A stretch of DNA of 45,179 nucleotides. It comes from Paraburkholderia phenazinium (lineage in GTDB: Bacteria; Pseudomonadota; Gammaproteobacteria; Burkholderiales; Burkholderiaceae). The position numbers and the translations under genes are program-made. The notes under the pieces are model-generated. The model was not told the origin of the DNA, ran no database searches, and worked only from the letters and a program-made list of their open reading frames with translations. The stretch is from positions 1-45,179 of the forward strand of contig NZ_FNCJ01000036.1 of the NCBI RefSeq assembly GCF_900100735.1, read 5' to 3'. Within the stretch, counting starts at the first letter, position 1; each line of letters begins with the position of its first letter. This document shows, one piece after another, positions 26,414 to 34,293 of this stretch.

Positions 26414-27466
26414 ATGCCCGAAGATATTTCGTTCCTGTTGCTGCCGGGCTTCTCGGCAATCGGCTTCATGTCGGCTGTGGAGCCGTTGCGGGTAGCGAAC
26501 CGCTTCCGCGAGAATCTGTACCGCTGGCACATTCTGAGCGTCGACGGCGCGCCGGTGGCGGCGAGCAACGGCATTTCTCTGAACGCGGAGGCGGCCTTCG
26601 AGACGATCAAGGAGGTCCAGACGCTTTTTGTCGTGGCAGGCTTCGAACCGCTCGCCTGCTATACCCGTGGACTCGGCAACTGGCTGAAGCGCCTGGACCG
26701 TGCGGGCGCGACGTTAGGGGGCATCGACACCGGCAGCTTCGTGCTCGCCGAAGCGGGCGTGCTAAGCCCAGCGGACAGCCTGACGGTGCATTGGGAGGCG
26801 CTCTCGGCATTTCGCGAACGCTACCCGGCGCTCACCGCCAGTCAGGAACTGTTCGAGATCGGCGAGCACCGCATCACGTGTGCGGGCGGCACGGCGTCGA
26901 TCGACATGATGCTTGACCTGATCGGCCGCAGTCATGGCGCGGCGCTGGCGTCAGCCGTGTCGGAGCAGTTCGTGGTTAGCCGGATCCGGCAGCGTTCGGA
27001 CCATCAGCGCATGGAAATCGCCGCGCGCTACGGCTTGCACAATCGCAAGCTGATCCAGGTGATCGGCGTGATGGAACAGCATATGGAGGAACCGCTGGCG
27101 CCGGATCAACTCGCGCAGGAGATTGGCGTAACGCGCCGCCAGCTGGAACGGCTCTTCTGCGCGGCGCTGAAGGACACGCCGACGCATTTTTATCAGCAAC
27201 TGCGCTTGAGCCGCGCGCGGGAGTTGCTGCAGCAAACCGATATGACGATTACGTCGATCTGCGTGGCCTGCGGCTTTGAATCGCCCTCGCATTTTTCGCG
27301 GACGTACCGGGCACGCTTCGGGACGAGTCCGCGCAGCGACCGGCATCCATTGGGGAGCGCTGCTACGACTGCTGCGGCGCCGCTGGGCAAAGCGGCGAGC
27401 GCAGCGCCTGAGACCCAAACTGTCACGGCTGGCGTGACAACCGCTACGCATACCAGTTCGGCTTGA
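26414..27466 (+). CDS. cdhR: GlxA/AraC-family regulator, carnitine-responsive CdhR-type
   Basis: 350 residues. An N-terminal DJ-1/PfpI-like domain (1-195) starts DISFLLLPGFSAIGFMSAVE; at the place of the catalytic Cys it has GGIDTGSFVLAEAG, so it senses ligand rather than acting as an enzyme. An AraC-type helix-turn-helix pair follows (about 215-310), with MTITSICVACGFESPSHFSR. The last 40 residues are Ala/Thr-rich. Its place, divergent to the caiX-cdh operon, equals that of CdhR in Pseudomonas. The closest relative, GbdR, senses betaine. I chose ATG 26414 by homology; no ribosome site is evident. Its 3' end overlaps the next gene by 23 bp, tail to tail. Confidence 0.85.
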   Translation: MPEDISFLLLPGFSAIGFMSAVEPLRVANRFRENLYRWHILSVDGAPVAASNGISLNAEAAFETIKEVQTLFVVAGFEPLACYTRGLGNWLKRLDRAGATLGGIDTGSFVLAEAGVLSPADSLTVHWEALSAFRERYPALTASQELFEIGEHRITCAGGTASIDMMLDLIGRSHGAALASAVSEQFVVSRIRQRSDHQRMEIAARYGLHNRKLIQVIGVMEQHMEEPLAPDQLAQEIGVTRRQLERLFCAALKDTPTHFYQQLRLSRARELLQQTDMTITSICVACGFESPSHFSRTYRARFGTSPRSDRHPLGSAATTAAAPLGKAASAAPETQTVTAGVTTATHTSSA

Positions 27467-27920
27467 TCACCATCAGGAAGTACACGCCGATCATTGCCAC
27501 AAAGGCCGGATAGCCAAGCGCTTCCCAAATCCTCGCGTATTGCCAGTAGCGTGCCGGCAGCGCTTCGCCTTGGGCAGAGGCAGCCGTCGCCATCTTCGCG
27601 AGACGAATCTGCAGCCACACGACCGGTAACCAGCAAAGCCCAGTCAGGGCGTACAGCGCGACGGAGGCCATCAGCCACGGCGTCTGCCACGCCCAACCGT
27701 CGGTATGCGCGAGCCACAGCCCCGATAATGGCTGAAAGATCACAGCCGGCGTGGTGAACCACCAGTCCGCGCGAACCACCAGACGCGCAACGATAGCGAT
27801 CGCGTCGACGGAGCGCGTGCGATTGGTAAAAAACAGGTAGAACGCGGTGCCGAAACCCGTGCCCACCAGCACCACCGACGACAGGATATGCAGGGTCTTG
27901 ATCAGAAAATAGAGGTTCAC
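27444..27920 (-). CDS. DUF2269 integral membrane protein
   Basis: 158 residues, four membrane segments (about 5-27, 52-70, 80-101 and 134-153). It begins MNLYFLIKTLHILSSVVLVG, the family signature with a conserved His in the first helix. Function unknown. It is translationally coupled (ATGA overlap) to the upstream SDR-DoxX gene, a pairing seen in other proteobacteria, so the two probably act together in the membrane. Confidence 0.85.
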   Translation of the reverse strand: MNLYFLIKTLHILSSVVLVGTGFGTAFYLFFTNRTRSVDAIAIVARLVVRADWWFTTPAVIFQPLSGLWLAHTDGWAWQTPWLMASVALYALTGLCWLPVVWLQIRLAKMATAASAQGEALPARYWQYARIWEALGYPAFVAMIGVYFLMVIKPNWYA

Positions 27921-29176
27921 GACTTCTTCTCTTCAGCAATAAGTAAAAACAGGATTGCAAGAATCGGCAAATTCTTGAGCAGCGGTCCGAACGGATGGGT
28001 GACAAATTCCGGCATCGCAATCCCGATGACTACCGTGTAGAACGCTATGAGCGCGGCTTGGGCGAGCCACAGCCGCCTGCAGGGCAAGAGCAGCGTGGCC
28101 ACGCCGAACGTGAAATCGAGCAGACCGGCACCGTAAAGCGCAGCCGCCGCAACGGGGCCGGTGAGCTGCACCTGAGCCAGCAGCGCGAGGCTGTCACGCA
28201 GCGGATACACGAACAGGCTAACCAGCGCGGTCCAGATCCACACCAGCGCCAGAACCCCGCGAAACAGACCTGAGCGCCATTGCGCAAGGGCCTGTTCGCG
28301 CATCGATGGCGCCTCTGCAGGTGTCATGAAGTCGTCCACACCCTTTGGCGGACGCGCCAGCAACGAGGCCGTTTGCGCAGCATCGCCCACGTTGCCGGCG
28401 CGCAGCATCTTCCATGTGTCGCGCGTCAGGATCGCGCCGGGTATCGGGTCGAGTAGCGTGGCCGCGCAACTGATCAGCCAGCCCGGCACGCTCACCGTCA
28501 GTGCCCTCGGGAATCCCATCTGACGGCGATAGCTGGACAGCATGTCGCGGTAAGCAACCCGCGTCGCACCGACCAGCTCGACGCACTGCCGTGCTGGCGT
28601 TGCCGCATCGAGCAGATGCAGCAACGCTTGCGCCAAATCGTCGATGTGGATCGGCTGCAGCATCTGCCGGCCTTGTGCAGCGACGGCGCAAACCGGCAGG
28701 CTCGCAAGCGTGCGAAAGAACGACGCGGACTTGCCCTTGGCGCCGTAAACCAGCGACGGGCGGCAGATCTGCCATTCGATGGGCTGGGTGGCCAAAAACC
28801 TGTCCGCTGACAGCTTGCTATCGAAGTAAGGCGAACCGCCCTGTTCCACGCCCAGCGCCGACACCTGCACCACGCGCCGCACGCCCGCCGCGCTGCAGGC
28901 AGTGAAGAGAGCAATCGGCGCCTGCTCATGGATATCGGCGAAACGCTGTCCGCTGCGCTCGACCAGGATGCCGACCGCGTTGACCACTGCATCGATGCCG
29001 GCGAGCTTCGGCAGCCACGCGTCGACCGTCAGATCGCGGCTGAAATCGACCGCAACCTCCTGGGCGAAGGCATGTGGCTCCCGGACGCCCTTGACGACCG
29101 TGTGACCCGCTTGAACGAGGCGCTCGCAAATCGCCGCGCCTAGAAACCCGCGTGCACCGCAGACGAGGACGTTCAC
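27917..29176 (-). CDS. SDR oxidoreductase fused to a DoxX-like membrane domain
   Basis: 419 residues. The N-terminal 290 are an atypical short-chain dehydrogenase with NAD(P)-binding motif GARGFLG (8-14) immediately after the start; the C-terminal 120 form four membrane segments of the DoxX-like type. It starts with GTG, which overlaps the stop of a possible 32-codon leader (GTGA). The substrate is unknown; a membrane-bound redox or quinone-linked role is plausible. Its promoter carries the same operator as the neighbouring GbsR/MarR gene, so that repressor probably controls it. Confidence 0.85.
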   Translation of the reverse strand: MNVLVCGARGFLGAAICERLVQAGHTVVKGVREPHAFAQEVAVDFSRDLTVDAWLPKLAGIDAVVNAVGILVERSGQRFADIHEQAPIALFTACSAAGVRRVVQVSALGVEQGGSPYFDSKLSADRFLATQPIEWQICRPSLVYGAKGKSASFFRTLASLPVCAVAAQGRQMLQPIHIDDLAQALLHLLDAATPARQCVELVGATRVAYRDMLSSYRRQMGFPRALTVSVPGWLISCAATLLDPIPGAILTRDTWKMLRAGNVGDAAQTASLLARPPKGVDDFMTPAEAPSMREQALAQWRSGLFRGVLALVWIWTALVSLFVYPLRDSLALLAQVQLTGPVAAAALYGAGLLDFTFGVATLLLPCRRLWLAQAALIAFYTVVIGIAMPEFVTHPFGPLLKNLPILAILFLLIAEEKKS

Positions 29177-29271
29177 GACGCCGCCTTATCAGTTGCAGCG
29201 ACGCCACTCGCGAAGGGAAGCGCGACGGCCGACACGGCCGCTTGCATTATCGAAAGCCTCAGGCTGCTCAT
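29173..29271 (-). CDS. Possible 32-residue leader peptide coupled to the SDR-DoxX gene
   Basis: ATG at 29271 has a strong ribosome site (AAGGGGAAGTCCG before it), while the GTG of the next gene has none of its own; the stop TGA overlaps that GTG. The peptide starts MSSLRLSIMQAAVSAVALPF and is mildly hydrophobic. This could be a translated leader that feeds ribosomes into the SDR gene. No family recognised; it may only be an artefact of a good ribosome site. Confidence 0.4.
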   Translation of the reverse strand: MSSLRLSIMQAAVSAVALPFASGVAATDKAAS

Positions 29272-29299
29272 CGGACTTCCCCTTTATTCTTGACTGTTG

Positions 29300-29317
29300 T
29301 TTCTGTATAGACAGAAA
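29300..29317. promoter_or_regulatory. Operator TTTCTGT-N4-ACAGAAA upstream of the SDR-DoxX/DUF2269 operon
   Basis: Perfect 7-bp arms around ATAG, 29 bp before the leader ATG. On the minus strand a -10-like TATACA lies within it. The identical arms occur at 29953-29970 before the GbsR/MarR gene, so both promoters are probably bound by that protein. Confidence 0.75.
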
Positions 29318-29327
29318 TTAAACCCTC

Positions 29328-29351
29328 AAAAAAACGGGCGTTGTCCGCCCG
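29328..29351 (-). terminator. Terminator after the GbsR/MarR gene
   Basis: On the minus strand, a CGGGCG/CGCCCG stem (29335-29351, 5-nt loop) is followed by seven T (29334-29328). It ends the repressor transcript before the SDR operon promoter, so the two units are transcribed separately. Confidence 0.8.
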
Positions 29352-29390
29352 CGCCTTACCGCTAGCCGCCTCTCCAATCGGATTGGCGGC

Positions 29391-29927
29391 CTAGCCTTGC
29401 TTCGGCTTTCCCCGCATGGTGCGGCTGATCTTCGCCCCCATGCCCAAGGTTTTCATCAACGTCTCCGGCTTCATGCGCAGCATCTCGTCGGACCACGTGG
29501 TGAGCGTCTCCATGAACTCGAGCGTCTGCCGGATACGCTTCTGGGTCCCGGCGCTTTCATCCTCGATCTCCGGATTCGTCAGGCAGTCGCGCAGCACCGT
29601 GAGCGTTGGATCGATCTCCCGTTGCTTGCGCCCTTCGACGATCAGCTTGAACAGTTCCCAGATATCCGTGGAGGTCTCGAAGTGATCGCGCCGATCGCCC
29701 ATCTGATGGGTGATGCGCGCAAGCCGCCACGACTGCAGCTCTTTCAGACTGGTACTGACGTTAGAACGCGCCACGCCGAGCGTGTCTGCAATGTCTTCTG
29801 CAGTCAGCGGCTGGCCTGTCAGGTAGAGAAGCGCGTGGATCTGCGCGACGGTGCGGTTCACGCCCCAGCGTGAGCCCATTTCACCCCAATGCAGAACGAA
29901 GCGCTGTGCGACCGGTGTAAGTTCCAT
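29391..29927 (-). CDS. GbsR/MarR-family transcriptional repressor
   Basis: 178 residues. The start LTPVAQRFVLHWGEMGSRWG and the winged-helix segment LTAEDIADTLGVARSNVSTSLKELQSWRLA place it in the GbsR group of MarR-like repressors. GbsR in Bacillus senses choline and controls betaine synthesis; here a choline-sulfate cluster lies just upstream, but the matching operators are on its own promoter and on the SDR-DoxX operon. The start codon is only 14 bp from the operator and lacks a clear ribosome site. The C-terminal helices (about 85-170) would carry the ligand or dimer interface. Confidence 0.88.
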   Translation of the reverse strand: MELTPVAQRFVLHWGEMGSRWGVNRTVAQIHALLYLTGQPLTAEDIADTLGVARSNVSTSLKELQSWRLARITHQMGDRRDHFETSTDIWELFKLIVEGRKQREIDPTLTVLRDCLTNPEIEDESAGTQKRIRQTLEFMETLTTWSDEMLRMKPETLMKTLGMGAKISRTMRGKPKQG

Positions 29928-29941
29928 GTCGCAAATTTAGT

Positions 29942-29981
29942 GCAGTCAGTTATTTCTGTCAAGACAGAAATAACTGACTGC
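29942..29981. promoter_or_regulatory. 40-bp near-perfect palindrome with operator core, upstream of the GbsR/MarR gene
   Basis: 19-bp arms (29942-29960 and 29963-29981) pair perfectly around AA. The centre is TTTCTGT-CAAG-ACAGAAA (29953-29970), the same core as at 29300-29317. It ends 14 bp before the start codon, right over the expected promoter, so autorepression is likely. Confidence 0.8.
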
Positions 29982-30109
29982 TTCGGCAGCGGGGCGCACG
30001 GTGGGGATCAGAGCACGCGGACGCTGCCGCCAGGCCCCGAAGCGTCAGCCCTGCTCCACCGTCACCCTTGCAGCCCTTGCCGCGGTTGCCGCCGTTGTTG
30101 CCCAGCCGC

Positions 30110-31249
30110 TTAGAACGAATGCCGCATGCCGATACGCACATCCGCTTGTGTGCTCGTGGTGGACGGCGTGAAGCTATAGCCGATCACCGCGTTCACCCCG
30201 TTCGACGCCTTCAGGTAATCACCCGAGATATATACGTCCGTGCGCTTCGACAGCAGGTAATGCAGGCCGAGCGTGCCCTGGTTCCAGTGGTGTCCTTCGA
30301 AGGTCGTGTACTGGTAGCCGCCGATCGCGCTAAACGCCGGGGTGATCTGCCAGTTCGCACCGCCCTCGCCCACCTGCATGTGCGACGACTCGCCGTATGC
30401 CTTGATCGTCGTGTACGTATAGTTCGCGTTCAGCGTCACGTCGCCGATGGCATAGCTGGTGCCCACGCCGAACGTGCCCTGCTTGTCGACCGCGAACGAG
30501 GTATTCGCATACAGATCGGTAATCGCACCGCTCGGACTCACGCTGATGGTCGGACGGCCGAGGAAGGTGCTCGTGCCGATCATCGCGTAAGGATCGAATG
30601 CGTAGATGCCGAACGGATTGTTCAACTGCGTGTAGGCCACGCCCGCCGTGAACGAACCGTTCGCATAGTGTGCGCCCAGGCTGTAGGCACTGTTCTGATG
30701 GAAGTCGCCCGCGACGCCGCCAAACGAATACAAGCCACCGAATGTAAAGCCCGCGAACTCGTTCGACAGGAACTTCACCGAGTTGGGCAGGCGGTCGCCG
30801 TTGAAGCGGTCGAAGTCGCCCTGGTGGATCGCATACCCGCTACCCCACGCAGAGATGTTGTAGATGGACACCATCTCGTTGGTCAGGTCGAGCTGATTGC
30901 CGAACGAGAGCGTACCCCATTGGTTTTTCAGACCGACGTACGCCTGGCGGCCGAACTCCGCGCCGTCGAAAGCGAGTTTGCCTGTGCCCAGATGAAAGCC
31001 GCTTTCGAGTACGAATACGGCCGACAAGCCACCGCCGAGATCCTCCGTACCCTTCAAACCGAAACGGTTGCCGTACGCGATGCCGTCGTCGAATTTCACG
31101 ACGTGTGAGCCACCGGTATTGCTGACGTAGGTAATGCCCGCGTCGACAATCCCGTACAGCGTGACGCTGCTTTGGGCCTGACTCACGGCGGGAAGGCTGG
31201 CGAGCGCGAAGGCTACGCCAGACAGTGCTGCGGCATTCGTTCTTTTCAT
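30110..31249 (-). CDS. Outer-membrane porin (Gram-negative porin type)
   Basis: 379 residues. A Sec signal ends ASLPAVSQA, the mature protein begins QSSVTLYGIVDAGITYVSN, and it ends in Phe (MRHSF). RFGLKGTEDLGGGLSAVFVLESG and FGRQAYVGL are the family loops. I start at ATG 31249, where the signal peptide begins MKRTNAAAL; the frame continues 18 codons upstream without signal features. It follows betC and the choline-binding gene on the same strand after a 303-bp gap. It may serve quaternary amine uptake, but it could also have its own promoter. Confidence 0.93.
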   Translation of the reverse strand: MKRTNAAALSGVAFALASLPAVSQAQSSVTLYGIVDAGITYVSNTGGSHVVKFDDGIAYGNRFGLKGTEDLGGGLSAVFVLESGFHLGTGKLAFDGAEFGRQAYVGLKNQWGTLSFGNQLDLTNEMVSIYNISAWGSGYAIHQGDFDRFNGDRLPNSVKFLSNEFAGFTFGGLYSFGGVAGDFHQNSAYSLGAHYANGSFTAGVAYTQLNNPFGIYAFDPYAMIGTSTFLGRPTISVSPSGAITDLYANTSFAVDKQGTFGVGTSYAIGDVTLNANYTYTTIKAYGESSHMQVGEGGANWQITPAFSAIGGYQYTTFEGHHWNQGTLGLHYLLSKRTDVYISGDYLKASNGVNAVIGYSFTPSTTSTQADVRIGMRHSF

Positions 31250-31552
31250 TTGTGTCGTTCTCTCTTGCCTTTGTCGATGGGAAGAGTGTTCCGCATGAAC
31301 CACAGCGGAACCGCTCGATCTTGCTGGAATGACGCGCCGTCTTTAGAGCGCTCGCCGCGTGTTTCCACGCAATCCCACGCGACGATGGTGGGACAGTACA
31401 AGCCCATATTTCCGGCAACTCGACCAAAGGCGACGCCGATTGGTCTGATTGCGACAACAAGGGAAAATGCTAAAGATGTGCTGCGATGCAGCGAGCATGA
31501 CGCGCGTCCCGGGCCCGGTCTTGATGCCTGCCCGATATGACAATTGTCAAAC
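31250..31552. other. 303-bp gap between choline-binding protein gene and porin
   Basis: No gene seen. A perfect 12-bp palindrome TGACAATTGTCA lies at 31538-31549, just after the stop of the binding-protein gene; on the minus strand it includes a TTGACA box. The rest should hold the porin promoter and leader. Confidence 0.4.
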
Positions 31553-32509
31553 CTAATGCAGTCCTAAAGACGCCTGAACCGCATGCAACCCATCTGCACC
31601 GTTAATGGTCGTTACGCCCTTCAGCCACGCTGACAGCAACTCGGGATTGGCCTGCAAGGCACGCAGCGCTGCGGCATTCACATCGACCTTGTTTTGCAGC
31701 ACGTTAGTCATGATCTGGTTCTCCAGATCCACATTGAACGTGACCTGCTGGAACAGCCTTGCGAGGTTCGTGCATTGACTAGCGAAACCTGCCCGCGCGA
31801 CCGTGTTGACCGTAGCGCCGCCGTAGTTCGGGCCAAAGTACGCATCGCCGCCCGACAGGTAAGCGAGATGGAATCTGGTGTTCATCAGATGCGGCTCCCA
31901 GGCGAGGAACACAATCCACTTCTTGTCCCGCACTGCCCGCTCCACCTGAGTCAGCATGCCTGTTTCGCTCGACTCAACCAGTTTCCAGTCGCCGAGACCG
32001 AACGCCTTGTCGGCGATCATTTTCTTGATGTTCTGATTCGCCGGCGCGCCTGGCTCGATACCGTAGATCTTGTCGTCGAACTGGTCGGCATGTTTGACGA
32101 GATCGGCAAACGAATGCACGCCGGCCGCGGCGACATAGTCTGGCACCGCCAGCGTGAACTTGGCGTTGGTCAGATTGGCGTGCAGCACGTCGACCGAATG
32201 CTCATCGATGAAGGACTTCACCAGTGGCCCCTGGGCAGGCATCCAGTTGCCGAGGAACACGTCGATCTGCCCTTTCTTCAAGCCCTGATAGGTAATCGGC
32301 ACCGACAGGTTAGAGACGTTCTGCTGATAGCCGAGGCCCTTCAGGAGCAGACCGGTGACGGCATTGGTCGCGTCGATGTCGGACCAGCCCGGGTCGGCCA
32401 TACGGACCTGGGTGCAGCTTTGCGGGTCAGCCGCGTCGGCCGCGACGCTCGCCATGCTGCACAACGTGGCCAACAACGTGGAAAGCAAGAGGGTCCAGCG
32501 TTTGTTCAT
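31553..32509 (-). CDS. choX: Choline/betaine ABC transporter periplasmic binding protein
   Basis: 318 residues with a Sec signal ending SVAADA. The type-II binding-protein fold has the aromatic positions expected for a quaternary amine cage: W42 (ADPGWSDI), W89 (FLGNWMPAQ) and W204 (FLAWEPHLMN). By recall of the Sinorhizobium ChoX structure these match its three cage Trp residues; the fourth cage position, a Tyr there, seems to be Phe here. It lies 75 bp after betC on the same strand. No permease or ATPase gene follows, so it must feed a transporter encoded elsewhere. It is the intact paralogue of the broken caiX. Confidence 0.9.
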   Translation of the reverse strand: MNKRWTLLLSTLLATLCSMASVAADAADPQSCTQVRMADPGWSDIDATNAVTGLLLKGLGYQQNVSNLSVPITYQGLKKGQIDVFLGNWMPAQGPLVKSFIDEHSVDVLHANLTNAKFTLAVPDYVAAAGVHSFADLVKHADQFDDKIYGIEPGAPANQNIKKMIADKAFGLGDWKLVESSETGMLTQVERAVRDKKWIVFLAWEPHLMNTRFHLAYLSGGDAYFGPNYGGATVNTVARAGFASQCTNLARLFQQVTFNVDLENQIMTNVLQNKVDVNAAALRALQANPELLSAWLKGVTTINGADGLHAVQASLGLH

Positions 32510-32584
32510 GATGGGCTCCGGTTCGGTCGTTTGTTTAGTTCGTTGGGTACGGTGGATGTTCTCAAGATGTTCGCCCGATGGCCG

Positions 32585-34123
32585 CTAAGGTGCGGCGCGC
32601 GGGAAACGCGCCATGGCTTCCAGCGTGTCGAGTTCGATGTGATTGCGCATGTAGCGCTGGCTGGCGTCGTTGAACGGCTGCCAGTCCCACGACTGAATGC
32701 GGCCCTGGGTGGTCGCCTCAAAGTGGAAGCGGCGCCGCTTCTGGCTCGCGAGGACCGCTTCATGCAACGCCGGCAAATCCCAGCGACGGGCTGTTTCGGC
32801 GCGGAATGCCTCGAGCGTGTCAGCGAACGCCGGATTCGTCGCGAGATTGGTGAGCTCTTGCGGATCGGCAGCCAGGTTGAACAGCTGATCGGGATCGACC
32901 GGCGAATGAATGTATTTGAAGTCACCGCGCCGGATCATCACCATCGGCGCGATCGCGCCTTCGGCCAGGTATTCGCCGATCGCCTCGTCGTGCCCGCCAT
33001 CGCCTTGCAGATGCGGCACGAGACTGCGGCCATCGACGGGGTCTGGCCACTCGCTACGCGGCGCACCGGTGGCAAGTTCGACGAGTGTCGGCAACAGATC
33101 GAGATGCGATACCGAGGCCGACACCCGATGCGCCGCAAAACGCTTAGGCGCATGCACGATCAACGGCACGCGGATGCCACCCTCGAAACAGGTCATCTTG
33201 TACCAGAGGCCGCGCTCGCCGAGCATCTCGCCATGGTCCGAGGTAACGATCACAATGGTGTCCTCGGCCAGACCCGTCGCATCGAGCGCATCGAGAATGG
33301 CGCCAAACTGGCGGTCGACGTACGAGAGCGCTCCGTAGTAAGCATGCCGTGCGTTGCGGACCTGCTGCTCGCTGGGCGGCGTACGGTCGGTTTCGCAGAC
33401 CGTGCGCAGGCGTCGCGAATGCGGATCGCTTTGCTGCGCACTCAACGACGTACGCGGCAGATCGATCTCATCGTCGGGATACAGGTCCCAGTACTCCTGG
33501 GGAATCGCATAGGGATCGTGCGGATGCGTGAGCGAGGCGACCAGGCAGAACGGCCGTTGATCCCGCCCTGCCTGCCGTTCGCGAACGATATCGAAGAGTT
33601 TCTGGCGCGCGGTGAAGGTGACCTCGTCGTCGAAATCGAGCTGATTGGTGCGCACGCAAGGTCCGGCGTCGAGTACCGAACTCATGTTGTGATACCAGCT
33701 CGGGCGCACCTCCGGCTGTGACCAGTCCGGCACCCAGCCGAAGTCGGCCGGATAGATATCGGTGGTGAGCCGCTCCTCGAAACCGTGCAACTGGTCCGGG
33801 CCGCAGAAATGCATCTTGCCCGACAGGATGGTGCGATAGCCGGCGGCACGCAGATAGTGCGCGAAAGTCAGGGTTTGCGCGGGAAATTCGGCGGCGTTAT
33901 CGTAGGCGCCTATATTGGAAGGTAATTTGCCCGCCAGCATCGAAAAGCGTGCAGGCGCGCACAGGGGACTCGCGCAATAGGCGGAATCGAACACCACCCC
34001 GTCGCGGGCGAGCGCATCGAGACGCGGCGTATGCGAAATCGCATGGCCGTATGCCCGCAATGCGAACGGCGTCATCTGATCCGCCATCAGGATAAGGATA
34101 TTCTGTTTTGTGTTAAGGCTCAT
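32585..34123 (-). CDS. betC: Choline-sulfatase
   Basis: 512 residues of the type-I sulfatase family. BetC hydrolyses choline-O-sulfate to choline and sulfate in the cytosol. The formylglycine motif is CAPAR with C55 as the residue to be modified; the metal ligands near D15 (ADQ) and the segment VTSDHGEMLGERGLWYKMTCFEGGIR (given here only to mark the second metal site) are typical. The BetC-specific C-terminal extension is present. The divergent LysR gene and the downstream choline-binding gene complete the bet-type cluster; betA and betB are not in the window. Confidence 0.95.
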   Translation of the reverse strand: MSLNTKQNILILMADQMTPFALRAYGHAISHTPRLDALARDGVVFDSAYCASPLCAPARFSMLAGKLPSNIGAYDNAAEFPAQTLTFAHYLRAAGYRTILSGKMHFCGPDQLHGFEERLTTDIYPADFGWVPDWSQPEVRPSWYHNMSSVLDAGPCVRTNQLDFDDEVTFTARQKLFDIVRERQAGRDQRPFCLVASLTHPHDPYAIPQEYWDLYPDDEIDLPRTSLSAQQSDPHSRRLRTVCETDRTPPSEQQVRNARHAYYGALSYVDRQFGAILDALDATGLAEDTIVIVTSDHGEMLGERGLWYKMTCFEGGIRVPLIVHAPKRFAAHRVSASVSHLDLLPTLVELATGAPRSEWPDPVDGRSLVPHLQGDGGHDEAIGEYLAEGAIAPMVMIRRGDFKYIHSPVDPDQLFNLAADPQELTNLATNPAFADTLEAFRAETARRWDLPALHEAVLASQKRRRFHFEATTQGRIQSWDWQPFNDASQRYMRNHIELDTLEAMARFPRAAP

Positions 34124-34269
34124 GAGCGGGGCCGATTAGAATCTTGATGATCTCCGCGCGGCGGACGCGCGGCTAAGACCCGGCTGAAACGCGGCTTCGT
34201 GGCGTGCCGTGTCATACCCGAGTGTCTTCACTATTGCTGCTCATAAACGCACTGTGAAGGTGCTCAATG

Positions 34270-34285
34270 CTTATGGGCCCATAAG
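34270..34285. promoter_or_regulatory. 16-bp palindrome just before the LysR start
   Basis: CTTATGGG and CCCATAAG are exact reverse complements with no spacer, ending 8 bp before the ATG of the LysR gene and running into its AAGGGGGAG ribosome site. It could be an autoregulatory site or an RNA hairpin that hides the ribosome site. Confidence 0.45.
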
Positions 34286-34293
34286 GGGGAGTT

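Noticed and set aside
31694..33721. 675-codon open frame antisense to choX and betC
   Set aside because: Spans two well-supported genes on the other strand and has no family features or ribosome site.
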